A stretch of DNA of 64,000 nucleotides, taken from NCBI RefSeq assembly GCF_024490875.1, contig NZ_JACCLX010000026.1:1-64000 (forward strand). The letters are read 5' to 3'. The position numbers were made by a program, and so were the translations under genes. Shown here in pieces: positions 29,574 to 38,493 of this stretch. How positions within the stretch are numbered: position 1 is the first letter of the stretch; each line of letters begins with the position of its first letter. The notes beneath the pieces are model-generated. The model was not told the DNA's origin. It searched no databases and worked only from the letters and a program-made list of their open reading frames with translations. Source of the stretch: Methanocaldococcus sp. (lineage in GTDB: Archaea; AGJL01; Methanococci; Methanococcales; Methanocaldococcaceae).

Positions 29574-30860
29574 ATGAGAGCAATAATAGTTTTATTGGAT
29601 GGTTTAGGAGATAGACCCTCAAAAATTTTAGATTATAAAACTCCTTTGGAGGCGGCAAATACTCCAAATTTAGATGAGTTAGCAAAAAGAGGCTCTACTG
29701 GATTAATTGTCCCTTATAAGGAGGGAGTTCCATTAGGGACAGAAGTAGCTCATTTTTTACTCTGGGGATACAGTTTAAAAGAATTTCCTGGAAGGGGATT
29801 AATTGAGGCTGTTGGTGAAGATATAGAGGTTAAAGAAAATGAGATTTATTTAAGAGCTACTTTTGGCTTTGTTGAAAAACACAATGGAGAATTGCTCGTA
29901 AAAGACAGGAGAACAAAAAACATAACAAAAGAGGAAATAGAAAAACTTATAGATAGTTTGCCAAACTATGTCAATGGTTATGGGTTTGAGTTAAAATATT
30001 CTTATGATACTCATTGCATTTTAATAGTTAGAGAAGAAAATGGTTGGATTTCTGACAAAATTTCAGATAGTGACCCATTTTATAAAGATAGGCATGTTAT
30101 GAAAATCTGTCCAGTAAAAGAGCTTTGTGATAGTAAAATAGAGTATAATAAAGCAAAATCTACAGCAGAGGCGTTAAATGAATACTTAATAAAGTGTTTT
30201 AAAGAATTGGATAACCATGATATAAATAGAAAAAGGGCAAAAATTGGAAAACAAAAGGCAAACATGCTATTAACAAAATGGGCTGGGAAATATAAAAAAG
30301 TAGAGGAATTTAGTGAAAGGTGGGGAATGAGAGGGATTGTTATTGCAAATAGTTCAGTTTTTAGAGGTTTGGCTAAGTTTTTAGGAATGGATTATATTAA
30401 ATGTGGAGATTTTAAAAAGGCAGTTGAGATGGCTGTTGATTTAGATTATGATTTCATTCACATCCATACTAAGGAGATAGATGAAGCTGCCCACACAAAA
30501 AATCCAGAATTTAAAAAGGAAGTTATTGAGAAAATTGACGCATGTTTAGAGCCATTATTGAGTTTAGAGGACGATTTAATTATTATTACTGGAGATCACT
30601 CTACTCCTTCTGTTGGGAACTTAATCCACTCTGGGGAGAGTGTTCCAATAGCAATAGTTGGAAAGAATGTTAGGAGAGATGATGTTAAGGAATTTAATGA
30701 AAGAGCCTGTGCAAAGGGAAGTTTATATATAAAAGCAAATGATTTGATGAATATTATTTTAAATTACACAGATAGGGCTTTATTGTATGGTTTAAGGCCA
30801 AATAAAATTTTAAGATACATTCCAGATGACAGTAAAACAAAACATTTAAGAGTTGAGTAA
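29574..30860 (+). CDS. apgM: 2,3-bisphosphoglycerate-independent phosphoglycerate mutase, archaeal type
   Basis: ApgM interconverts 3- and 2-phosphoglycerate and belongs to the alkaline phosphatase superfamily. IVLLDGLGDRPS (metal aspartate), ANTPNLDELAKRGSTGLI (nucleophile region), IHIHTKEIDEAAH near 296 and IITGDHSTPSV near 339 hold the two-metal site. Length 428 is usual. The start ATG follows GTGATATT. It closes the three-gene run that starts with the TIM-barrel protein. Confidence 0.94.
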   Translation: MRAIIVLLDGLGDRPSKILDYKTPLEAANTPNLDELAKRGSTGLIVPYKEGVPLGTEVAHFLLWGYSLKEFPGRGLIEAVGEDIEVKENEIYLRATFGFVEKHNGELLVKDRRTKNITKEEIEKLIDSLPNYVNGYGFELKYSYDTHCILIVREENGWISDKISDSDPFYKDRHVMKICPVKELCDSKIEYNKAKSTAEALNEYLIKCFKELDNHDINRKRAKIGKQKANMLLTKWAGKYKKVEEFSERWGMRGIVIANSSVFRGLAKFLGMDYIKCGDFKKAVEMAVDLDYDFIHIHTKEIDEAAHTKNPEFKKEVIEKIDACLEPLLSLEDDLIIITGDHSTPSVGNLIHSGESVPIAIVGKNVRRDDVKEFNERACAKGSLYIKANDLMNIILNYTDRALLYGLRPNKILRYIPDDSKTKHLRVE

Positions 30861-30866
30861 CTAATC

Positions 30867-31622
30867 TTATAAATCCACTAACTTAAAAATTAAATCTGAT
30901 TTTTTACAGTATTTTTTTAATCTTTCTCTAACTTCATAAGATTTTCCGAGGACAGGCCAAAGAATAGAATCTATATGTAGTGGAGGAATGTTAGTTTCCT
31001 TACCAATTTTTTTCCAAAATTTTATAGGATCTTCGTTAGTGAATTTTTTTGTATATTTTTCAATTCTACTATCTTTTGGTATCTCTATTTCCATAGGGTA
31101 TGGGATGAAGTTATTAAACGATATTCTCGAAGCATATCCAAACATTTTAACTGTAAATACTACTGTCTTAGATTCTTTTTTTGTTTTTAATTGATTTGCT
31201 ATATGATTTCTAAATATATTCATATTTTTGTAATATTCTTTAATATCTTCAATATTTAGATTTTCTAAAAAGGGTTTTATCTTATCAATTCTTTTTATTT
31301 TTATATTTAAAAGTCTTCTATTACTTTTACAATTTAATAAAAAATCTTTGTATTCTTTAAAAATATCATCATCTTTAATCTCTTTATCTGACCAATAATT
31401 TGAAAATTCTTTCCACCAGAGTTCTCCCGTTGACGATAGTTGATAACTAACCAATGCATTGAGAATAACCAATTTAATAAATAATTCATCATCTTTAAGA
31501 TTTTTTTGGAGATTTTTTAAATACAAATACTGTAAATCAACATTTTCCTCTAATTCTCTTGCAGTATTTATACCAAGTTCTTTTAATATTGATTTTAGTT
31601 TCTCTATTTTTTCACTGTTCAT
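30867..31622 (-). CDS. AGOG-type 8-oxoguanine DNA glycosylase/lyase
   Basis: The ~251-residue helical protein fits the archaeal GO glycosylase family, a helix-hairpin-helix enzyme that excises 8-oxoguanine and nicks the strand. NALVSYQLSSTGELWWKEFSNYW near residues 48-70 and SKTVVFTVKMFGYASRI near 150 are family segments; the lysine in the latter and the aspartate of IEIPKDSRIEKYT near 181 fit the catalytic pair. I start at the ATG at 31622, after GGTGA. Convergent with apgM. Confidence 0.8.
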   Translation of the reverse strand: MNSEKIEKLKSILKELGINTARELEENVDLQYLYLKNLQKNLKDDELFIKLVILNALVSYQLSSTGELWWKEFSNYWSDKEIKDDDIFKEYKDFLLNCKSNRRLLNIKIKRIDKIKPFLENLNIEDIKEYYKNMNIFRNHIANQLKTKKESKTVVFTVKMFGYASRISFNNFIPYPMEIEIPKDSRIEKYTKKFTNEDPIKFWKKIGKETNIPPLHIDSILWPVLGKSYEVRERLKKYCKKSDLIFKLVDL

Positions 31623-31760
31623 AATAAAACTCACCATTAGGACTAATTATCAATTAAAAAATATTAATATAATTAAGCCAGATTATGTTGAAAAATCTTA
31701 ATAAAGATATTTAACTTTATCTAACTTTATCTAAATCTGTATCAAACAATTGGTGATAAG

Positions 31761-32414
31761 GTGAGATATGATTTTCATACGCATACGGTATTTAGCGATG
31801 GAGAGTTAATACCTTCTGAATTAGTTAGGAGGGCTATGGTTTTAAAGCATAAGGCAATAGCAATAACTGACCACGCAGATGCGAGTAATTATAAGGAGTT
31901 AATTGAAAAAACAATCCTTGCAAAAGAAGAATTAAAAAAATACTGGGATATTATTGTTATTGTTGGAGTTGAGCTAACACACATCCCACCAAAATCTATT
32001 CCAAAGTTGGCAAAAAAATCTAAAGATTTGGGGGCTGAGATTGTTGTTGTTCATGGAGAGACAGTTGTTGAGCCAGTTGAAGAAAAAACTAATTATTATG
32101 CATCAATATCTGAAGATGTTGATATCTTAGCTCATCCAGGATTTATTGATAAAGAAACTGCTGAAAATTTGAAAGAAAATGATGTATTTGTTGAAATTAC
32201 TTCAAGAAGAGGGCATAATATAACAAATGGTTTTGTTGCCAATATTGCCAGAGAGTTTGAATTAAAAACTTTAATAAATACTGATGCACATTCACCAGAT
32301 GATTTAATAGATATAGAATTTGCAAAAAAGGTTGGTTTAGGAGCAGGATTAACAAATAAAGAATTGGAAAATACTTTATTACATTATCCAAAAGAGTTAT
32401 TGAAGAGAATTTAA
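31761..32414 (+). CDS. PHP-domain phosphoesterase (histidinol phosphatase-like)
   Basis: The 217-residue protein has the PHP metal motifs: YDFHTHTVFSDGEL at the N-terminus, AITDHADASN near 38, VVHGETV near 97, DILAHPGFID near 120 and INTDAHSPDDL near 172. These bind three metals in phosphoesterases such as HisK. The substrate is unclear; histidinol phosphate is one option. It starts with GTG, preceded by GGTGATAAG. A 10-base unit AACTTTATCT is repeated in tandem upstream at 31713-31732. The fumarase alpha gene follows after 44 bases. Confidence 0.82.
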   Translation: MRYDFHTHTVFSDGELIPSELVRRAMVLKHKAIAITDHADASNYKELIEKTILAKEELKKYWDIIVIVGVELTHIPPKSIPKLAKKSKDLGAEIVVVHGETVVEPVEEKTNYYASISEDVDILAHPGFIDKETAENLKENDVFVEITSRRGHNITNGFVANIAREFELKTLINTDAHSPDDLIDIEFAKKVGLGAGLTNKELENTLLHYPKELLKRI

Positions 32415-32458
32415 TATTTTATAAACAAAAATAAAAAAACTCAAAATTAGGTGAAAGA

Positions 32459-33316
32459 ATGAAAATCTCTGATATTGTTGTTGAATTGTTTAAGGAGGCA
32501 GTTATCTACCTTCCAGATGATGTTAAAAAAGCAATTGAAGATGCCTATAATAAAGAGGAAGGGATATCAAAAAACATTTTAAAAGCAATCATAGAAAATA
32601 ACAAAATTGCAGAGGAAAAAGAGATTCCACTATGTCAAGATACTGGAGTCCCAATAATATTTTTAAAAATTGGAAAAAACATAAATTCATCAGAAATTAT
32701 AAAAATTATCGAAGAAATTAAAGAAGGTGTAAAAAGAGCAACAAACGAAATTCCATTAAGACCTAATGTAGTTCATCCATTGACGAGAGAAAATTTTGGC
32801 ACTAATGTTGGTTTAAATGCTCCATTTATAAATATTGAATTTGATAAAAACTTGGATAGAGAGATAGAAATAACTGTTTTCCCAAAAGGTGCTGGTAGCG
32901 AAAATATGAGTGCTTTAAAGATGCTTACTCCTTCAGAGGGAATTAAAGGAATAAAGAAATTTGTCCTTGAAACTGTTGCAAATGCTGGGGGAAAGCCATG
33001 CCCTCCAATAGTTATAGGCATAGGTATTGGAGGAACATCTGATGTAGCATTAAAGTTAGCTAAAAAAGCATTGTTAAGAAATATAGGAGAGAGACATAAA
33101 GATGAAAATATAGCAAAATTGGAAAGGGAACTTTTAGAAGATATAAATAAATTGGGTATTGGACCTATGGGTTTGGGAGGCAAAATAACTGCCTTAGATG
33201 TATTTATTGAAATATCTGGATGTCATACTGCCTCATTACCAGTAGGAATTTGCATTCAATGCTGGGCGGATAGAAAAGCATATAAAAAAGTAAAAATAGA
33301 TGAAATAACCATCTAA
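32459..33316 (+). CDS. fumA: Fumarate hydratase class I, alpha subunit
   Basis: The 285-residue protein is the N-terminal part of class I fumarase, split into two subunits in archaea; it hydrates fumarate to malate in the incomplete reductive TCA cycle of methanogens. [12 protein letters not shown] near residue 57 and [21 protein letters not shown] near 250 contain the cysteines that hold the [4Fe-4S] cluster; [16 protein letters not shown] near 141 and [21 protein letters not shown] near 185 are also conserved. L(+)-tartrate dehydratase is a close relative. The beta subunit is not in this window. ATG follows TTAGGTGAAAGA. Confidence 0.9.
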   Translation: MKISDIVVELFKEAVIYLPDDVKKAIEDAYNKEEGISKNILKAIIENNKIAEEKEIPLCQDTGVPIIFLKIGKNINSSEIIKIIEEIKEGVKRATNEIPLRPNVVHPLTRENFGTNVGLNAPFINIEFDKNLDREIEITVFPKGAGSENMSALKMLTPSEGIKGIKKFVLETVANAGGKPCPPIVIGIGIGGTSDVALKLAKKALLRNIGERHKDENIAKLERELLEDINKLGIGPMGLGGKITALDVFIEISGCHTASLPVGICIQCWADRKAYKKVKIDEITI

Positions 33317-33439
33317 TTAAGTATCGAAAAATTATATAAATTATGCAAAGTTCTATATTTTTATAGCCTTTGGTAGATAGGTTTATAAATGCCAATTCTC
33401 TTAATTTAATTATAAAATTATAAGTTAAAGGTGAGATAA

Positions 33440-34723
33440 ATGTTTACAGAACCAGTAAAGGAAATAATGACAAGAGATGTTGTTACAGTAACTCCTGAAA
33501 CCCCAATATCAAAAGCAATAGGTATAATGGAAGAGAATGGCTTTCACCATTTAATTGTAGTTGATAAGAAAGATGATAAAGAGGAATACTATTTAATAAG
33601 TATAAGAGATTTATTATTAGCATCATCAGTTCAGGAAGAAGTTAGAACATTAATGTATAAGCCACACTACATACACGAAGATACTCCTGTTTTAGACGCT
33701 GTATGTGAAATGCTTGAAAGTGGGCAAAGAGCAGCACCAATAGTAAATGATGAAGGAAAATTAGTAGGAATAATTACTGACTATGACATTATGGCAAGAG
33801 CCGCAAGATCAAAGATAATGAAAGATACTAAAATTACAAAGATAATGACGAGAAATATAATAACAATCAATGAAAATGATTCTATTGGTAAGGCAAGAGC
33901 ATTAATGAGAGATAATAACATTGGTAGGTTGGTAGTTGTTGATGATGAAGGAAATCCTGTTGGAATGGTTACTGAGGTAGATATTATCAAAAAGATTTAC
34001 AAACCAAAAAGAAGAATGACTTATGGAGAAGTAAAAGGAGAAAAAGTTCCAAGAATGGGACAGCCAGTTAAGTTAATTATGAATACCCCATTAATAACTG
34101 TTGATGTAGATGCAAGTGCAGCAGATGCGGCAAGAGTTATGCAAGAGTATGATATTAGGGGAGTTCCTGTTGTAAAAGGTAAGTCTTTAAAGGGAATTGT
34201 TACAAGGTTAGACATTATAAAGTATATAGCTGATTTGAAAAAAGGAGCAATGATTGAAGTAGAAATTCATGGAATGTTAGATCCAGAAGTTAAAGATCTT
34301 GCAGAAAGAATTATTGCAACAGAAGTCAAAAAGATGGTTAAACAGGCAGGAAAAATTCACTGGATAAAGATAAATATTAAAAAAGATAGAGATAAGGGAG
34401 GAGTTCCATATTATAGAATTACAACATATGTAAAAACTCCAAATAAGTTGTATGTTGGAGAAGGCAGACCAAAAGCTTCATTACCTAATAAATTAGAAGC
34501 AGAAGGGGAAGATATCGCATATATTTCAGAGCACGAAAGATGGGAATTTATAGACATATTAAAGGAATCATTAGACTCAGTGTTAAGACAGTTGGAGGCT
34601 GATTTTGATAAATATCATCCAAAACATATAGGAAGAGAAATTAAAGAGCAACTATATGAAGAATATGTTCCCGAAGAATATACCAAAGAAAATGAAAATA
34701 TAGAACAAAATAAAGAAAAATAA
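33440..34723 (+). CDS. Four-CBS-domain protein with a ribosome-hibernation-like C-terminal domain
   Basis: The 427-residue protein has four CBS motifs, at about residues 5-60, 70-125, 132-185 and 208-265, each with the MTRDVVTV or GIVTDYDIM type of signature, which bind adenosyl ligands such as AMP or SAM. The last ~160 residues (EIHGMLDPEVKDLAERIIATE onwards) resemble proteins of the ribosome hibernation/S30AE kind, my inference only. Such a protein could report energy or SAM status to translation. The ATG follows AAGGTGAGATAA, with TATA-like GTTTATAAAT near 33380. It lies 15 bases before pyrI. Confidence 0.8.
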   Translation: MFTEPVKEIMTRDVVTVTPETPISKAIGIMEENGFHHLIVVDKKDDKEEYYLISIRDLLLASSVQEEVRTLMYKPHYIHEDTPVLDAVCEMLESGQRAAPIVNDEGKLVGIITDYDIMARAARSKIMKDTKITKIMTRNIITINENDSIGKARALMRDNNIGRLVVVDDEGNPVGMVTEVDIIKKIYKPKRRMTYGEVKGEKVPRMGQPVKLIMNTPLITVDVDASAADAARVMQEYDIRGVPVVKGKSLKGIVTRLDIIKYIADLKKGAMIEVEIHGMLDPEVKDLAERIIATEVKKMVKQAGKIHWIKINIKKDRDKGGVPYYRITTYVKTPNKLYVGEGRPKASLPNKLEAEGEDIAYISEHERWEFIDILKESLDSVLRQLEADFDKYHPKHIGREIKEQLYEEYVPEEYTKENENIEQNKEK

Positions 34724-34738
34724 CACCTTGGTGATCTT

Positions 34739-35179
34739 TTGAGTGAACTCAAAGTAAAAAAAATTAGAAATGGAACTGTAATTGATCACATAGATGCAGG
34801 AAAAGCGTTAATGGTATATAAAATTTTAAACATTCCTAATGAAACCTCTGTAATGATAGCAATAAATGTTCCTTCAAAAAAGAAGGGTAAAAAAGATATT
34901 CTAAAAATTGAAGGAATTGAATTAAAAAAGAAGGATGTTGATAAAATATCTTTAATTTCTCCTGATGTAACTATAAATATCATTAGAAATGGAAATGTCG
35001 TCAAAAAACTTAAACCACAGATACCAAATAACATAGAGGGAATATTAAAATGTACAAATCCAAACTGCATAACAAATAAAGAGAAAATTAAAGGAAAGTT
35101 TATAATAGAAAATAAAAATCCATTAAAAATTAGATGTTACTATTGTGAAAAAGTTTTAAATAAAATAGTTTTTGAATAA
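34739..35179 (+). CDS. pyrI: Aspartate carbamoyltransferase regulatory subunit
   Basis: The 146-residue PyrI binds the nucleotide effectors of aspartate transcarbamoylase in pyrimidine synthesis. The N-terminal VKKIRNGTVIDHIDAGKAL is the effector domain signature, and the C-terminal four-cysteine zinc site is CTNPNC near residue 105 plus CYYCEK near 136. It starts with TTG after CTTGGTGAT. The catalytic subunit pyrB is elsewhere. It overlaps none but is followed at once by the DUF126 gene. Confidence 0.94.
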   Translation: MSELKVKKIRNGTVIDHIDAGKALMVYKILNIPNETSVMIAINVPSKKKGKKDILKIEGIELKKKDVDKISLISPDVTINIIRNGNVVKKLKPQIPNNIEGILKCTNPNCITNKEKIKGKFIIENKNPLKIRCYYCEKVLNKIVFE

Positions 35180-35192
35180 TTTAGGGATTTTT

Positions 35193-35585
35193 ATGGAATT
35201 AAAAGGTAGAAGTATATCAAAAGGAGTTGTTAAGGGAATTGCAATTGTCTCAAAAAAACCCTTCTCTTTTTTGGGAGGAGTTGATAAGGATGGAAAGGTT
35301 ATAGACAAAGATAGCGACATATATGGACAATCATTGAAAGGAAAAATTTTTGTATTCCCTTATGGAAAAGGGAGTACTGTTGGTTCTTATGTTATATATG
35401 GTTTGGCAAAAAGAGGAATTTTAAAAGGGATAGTTAATAATGAATGTGAGCCTATTGTAGCTACTGGTGCTATTTTAGGAGGAATTCCATTGGTTGATAA
35501 AGTAGATATAGAAAAAATAAAAACAGGAGATACAATAATAGTTGATGGAAATAGAGGAGTTGTAAAGATTTTAAACAAAGAGTAA
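35193..35585 (+). CDS. Phosphomevalonate dehydratase small subunit (DUF126)
   Basis: The 130-residue protein is the small (swivelling) subunit of the aconitase X family. In archaea the complex dehydrates mevalonate 5-phosphate to trans-anhydromevalonate phosphate in the modified mevalonate route to isoprenoids. FVFPYGKGSTVGSYVIYGL with the conserved serine near residue 61, NNECEPIVATGAILGGIPLV near 87 and DTIIVDGNRGVV are characteristic. I start at the ATG at 35193 after TTAGGGATTTTT; an earlier ATG overlaps pyrI. The large subunit is in this window too, at 42573-43781. Confidence 0.88.
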   Translation: MELKGRSISKGVVKGIAIVSKKPFSFLGGVDKDGKVIDKDSDIYGQSLKGKIFVFPYGKGSTVGSYVIYGLAKRGILKGIVNNECEPIVATGAILGGIPLVDKVDIEKIKTGDTIIVDGNRGVVKILNKE

Positions 35586-35716
35586 TATATTTATTTTTAA
35601 TTATTTAATTGGATTTTAAGTTCGTTATTTTTAGTTTTTAATGATTTTGATATAATTTATTTGTAGGTCAAATTTTTTAAATTTTTAAAATTTTAAACTA
35701 AAATGTGGTGAAATTT

Positions 35717-36742
35717 ATGAGTAAAGAAGAAAATCCTTTTAAAAAAATGCCTACTATATTGATGCCTGATGAATTAATATCTAAGGCATTAAGAAGGGGA
35801 GAAAAAGTAGCCAATGAAATGAGAAAAAAAGAATTACCTTGGTTGTTAAAGGCGAGATATGTAGAGGAGCATAAAGTTAGAACTATTGCGTCAGTTGTGG
35901 CAGACAATTTACAAAAGGTTATAGATAAAACTCCCCCAGTAAGAGAACTACCTAAATTTTATCAGGAAATGGTTGAAGTTTTAGTAGGAGTAGATGAATT
36001 TAAAAAGTCAATGGGTGCATTTAAGTGGGCCTCTGAATTAGTTAGAAAATTAGGTAATGAGTATGCTAAAAAGATTAGAAAAGCAAGAACTCCACAACAG
36101 GCAGGAAAATTAAGAAAAGAATTCGTTGGGAGAGTAAAGTCTATATTAAATCAAATTCATCCAAAAATGGCTTTTGTAGCAGTTGCAAGGGAGAAATTGA
36201 AAAATTTACCAACATTTAAAAATCTTCCAACTGTTGTAATCGCTGGCTATCCAAATGTTGGAAAATCCACATTGTTAAAAAAATTGACAGGGGCGGATGT
36301 TGAAATAAACAACTATCCATTTACAACTAAAGGAATAAATATGGGATATATGGAAGATATTCAAATTGTAGATACTCCTGGATTGTTAGATCGTCCATTA
36401 TATGAAAGAAATGATATAGAGTTGCAGGCAATATTGGCATTAAACTATTTAGCAAATTTAATTTTGTTTATTATAGATGCAAGTGAGTTTTGCGGCTATA
36501 CAATTGAAGAGCAATTAAATTTATTAAAAGAGATAAAAGAATTATTTAAGGTTCCTATTGTTGTAGCAATAAATAAAATTGATTTAGTTGAGGATGAAGG
36601 AAAAATTAAAAATATAGAGGAAAAGTTAAAAGAGATAGGAGTGGAGAAAATATTTAAAATATCTGCTGATAAAGGAATTGGTTTGGAGGAGTTAAAAGAA
36701 TATTTCTTTAAAAAACTTTTATCTCCAAATAATAGTAATTAA
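35717..36742 (+). CDS. Nog1-type GTPase, probably in large-subunit ribosome assembly
   Basis: The ~341-residue GTPase has an N-terminal helical part of about 165 residues (ERLEE-like, basic) typical of Nog1, then the G domain: P-loop AGYPNVGKSTLL near residue 179, switch II VDTPGLLDRP near 220, AINKIDLV near 279 and the G5 region KISADKGIGLEEL near 315. Nog1 is needed for large ribosomal subunit maturation in eukaryotes and its archaeal form is presumed to act likewise. I start at the ATG at 35717, after GGTGA; earlier GTG codons lie in that site. Confidence 0.9.
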   Translation: MSKEENPFKKMPTILMPDELISKALRRGEKVANEMRKKELPWLLKARYVEEHKVRTIASVVADNLQKVIDKTPPVRELPKFYQEMVEVLVGVDEFKKSMGAFKWASELVRKLGNEYAKKIRKARTPQQAGKLRKEFVGRVKSILNQIHPKMAFVAVAREKLKNLPTFKNLPTVVIAGYPNVGKSTLLKKLTGADVEINNYPFTTKGINMGYMEDIQIVDTPGLLDRPLYERNDIELQAILALNYLANLILFIIDASEFCGYTIEEQLNLLKEIKELFKVPIVVAINKIDLVEDEGKIKNIEEKLKEIGVEKIFKISADKGIGLEELKEYFFKKLLSPNNSN

Positions 36743-36753
36743 TTTTTTATTTT

Positions 36754-37557
36754 TTATTCATTTTCAATTTCGTTAATTAAGTTTAATGAATCAGCATCAC
36801 CATATTTGTTAGCAATATTTTTGATTTTTTCGAGAATCTTTGGCTTTTTGTTAGTTAATTTTTTTAACTCCTTACAGTATTTTATAACATCTCTATATCC
36901 TATCTCTAACACTTTACTTTTAAATTTTGAAAGTTCATAAGATAAAAGACCTCTTAAAACATCATCATTTGAGAATAAAAATACAGGATGTATCCAAATT
37001 ATTATTTTGTCATCATCATATTTTTCTACAAAGTTCTCTATTTTATTTATATCCATAAACACATCTACATAAACTGATATTTCTTCTTTTATGTTTATAT
37101 TTTCCAATAAATCTTCAAGTATATTGTTAATTTTAGTATCAAATTCAATAATCTTTTCATCTAATTCTTCATCATTTAACTCCATCCATTTTAACAGTCT
37201 CTCTTTAAGTTCTATTGTTGTGTTGTTATTTGAAGGATAAACTATTGAGTAATTATTTCCCTCAAATTTGTAGTTTTTACTAACTCTTGAAGATAAATTA
37301 ATAATCATTAAACCATCGTCTAAATTTTTTAAATTAATACTTTTTAATTTATACTTCCTCATTTCTACTTCAAAATCTTCCAAGTTTTTAAAATCTTCTA
37401 AATTTCTAATATAAACTTTCTCCCCATTTTTTCCTTTTATGTAAAATCCTTTAAATTCAATTTCAGCAAGATCTCCTCTAATTATGTCCTTTGAAAATTC
37501 ATCTAAATTTTTGTAAATATCATATAAAATTTTTTGAGCTAATTCCTTAGACTTCAT
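36754..37557 (-). CDS. Hypothetical protein, methanococcal
   Basis: I do not recognise this 267-residue protein. It is acidic, without membrane segments. The N-terminal half is rich in charged beta-type stretches (VYIRNLEDFKNLEDFEVEM); the middle has a helical acidic run (NDEELDEKIIEFDTKINNILEDLLENI). Near residue 200, IWIHPVFLFSNDDVLRGLLSYELSKFK has the spacing of a zinc-peptidase helix but lacks the HExxH residues, so it is either a degenerate peptidase or chance. The ATG at 37557 follows AGGTGAAATTA. It lies 36 bases after the PUA protein gene on the same strand. Confidence 0.7.
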   Translation of the reverse strand: MKSKELAQKILYDIYKNLDEFSKDIIRGDLAEIEFKGFYIKGKNGEKVYIRNLEDFKNLEDFEVEMRKYKLKSINLKNLDDGLMIINLSSRVSKNYKFEGNNYSIVYPSNNNTTIELKERLLKWMELNDEELDEKIIEFDTKINNILEDLLENINIKEEISVYVDVFMDINKIENFVEKYDDDKIIIWIHPVFLFSNDDVLRGLLSYELSKFKSKVLEIGYRDVIKYCKELKKLTNKKPKILEKIKNIANKYGDADSLNLINEIENE

Positions 37558-37593
37558 TAATTTCACCTAAATTAGTTATATGGTATCTATAAC

Positions 37594-38073
37594 TTATCCT
37601 CCTTCTCTTAAATACCATCCTTTATCTTTTATATTTTTAATAATATTATTTTCTAAAAATCCTATACCTAAAACTTCTTTATTCTCATTAAAGACAACTA
37701 TTCTCCCAGAGCCCTTAACCTCTATAATTGACTCTTTAAATATATCTCTTCCATATAAAAATAATGTTTCACCTTTTTTATTTACAACTGCATAGTTATT
37801 TATTATATATGGAGATATTAATGTAAAACCCTCTAAAGATAATCTAAATTTTCTTTTAATTTCACCAAATATATTTCCTACTGAAAATATCTCCTCAAAC
37901 TTATTTAAATTTTTTATTGTTTCTTCATTGGTGTAGCAAACAGTTAACCAATTTCCCTCTAAAACAACTAAATTTTCATATTTAAAATTATTAGCGTAAC
38001 TTTTTTCAGTATATCTACATAACTCCTCTTTTATCAAATCAATTTCTCTTTTTTTTAATTTTCTAAATTTCAT
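37594..38073 (-). CDS. PUA-domain protein of the Nip7 type
   Basis: The 159-residue protein has an N-terminal alpha/beta domain ([20 protein letters not shown]) and a C-terminal PUA domain from about residue 80 ([31 protein letters not shown] and [14 protein letters not shown]). This order matches Nip7, an RNA-binding factor in large ribosomal subunit biogenesis, though the match is by eye. It starts with ATG after AAAGTGAAACT-like sequence, and is co-oriented with the hypothetical gene. About 200 bases between its start and the tRNA-Ser hold nothing I can identify. Confidence 0.75.
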   Translation of the reverse strand: MKFRKLKKREIDLIKEELCRYTEKSYANNFKYENLVVLEGNWLTVCYTNEETIKNLNKFEEIFSVGNIFGEIKRKFRLSLEGFTLISPYIINNYAVVNKKGETLFLYGRDIFKESIIEVKGSGRIVVFNENKEVLGIGFLENNIIKNIKDKGWYLREGG

Positions 38074-38274
38074 AGTTTCACTTTTTGCTTAATTTTACAT
38101 AATTTAATTTATGGAAATATTTGGATATACTTGGATTTAAAATCTTATAACTATATAATATCTACTATATCAAAATATAGTCCTTTCAAAGATTCATTGA
38201 GATATTACATAAAAGGAGAGTAAAATATTGTAGGACTTAAACAAATAAGCTCAAATAAAAAAGTAAAAGTATGA

Positions 38275-38359
38275 CGCGGGGGCCGGGATTTGAACCCGGG
38301 CTGGGCGATGCCCAACGGGATTAGCAGTCCCGCGCCGTACCAGGCTGGGCCACCCCCGC
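38275..38359 (-). tRNA. tRNA-Ser (anticodon GCT)
   Basis: On the minus strand the acceptor GCGGGGG pairs with CCCCCGC, the anticodon stem CGGGA/TCCCG closes the loop CTGCTAA with anticodon GCT, and a long variable arm (TGGGCATCGCCCA) identifies the class II serine tRNA. The T arm is CCGGGTTCAAATCCCGG. The discriminator is G, and CCA is not encoded (TCA follows), unlike the tRNA-Val of this window. No intron. Confidence 0.96.
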
Positions 38360-38493
38360 ACTAAGAAAGCAAACAGTATTTGGTTATAAGATATATATAT
38401 ATTTTTCGTTTCGAAATGTAATTTGTGAAAAATAATATATAAAATAATTATAACAATTATAACGTTATCTTTAAATAATAAGTAGGTGATATT

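Noticed and set aside
31713-31732. Tandem copy of AACTTTATCT before the PHP gene, considered as an operator
   Set aside because: Two copies of an AT-rich decamer in such DNA may be chance; no symmetry and no link to a regulator.
32773-33183. A 136-codon minus-strand frame opposite the fumarase alpha gene
   Set aside because: Shadow of a strongly conserved gene; no start signal.
36754-37557. Zinc peptidase reading of the hypothetical protein
   Set aside because: The helix near residue 200 lacks HExxH and other metal ligands.
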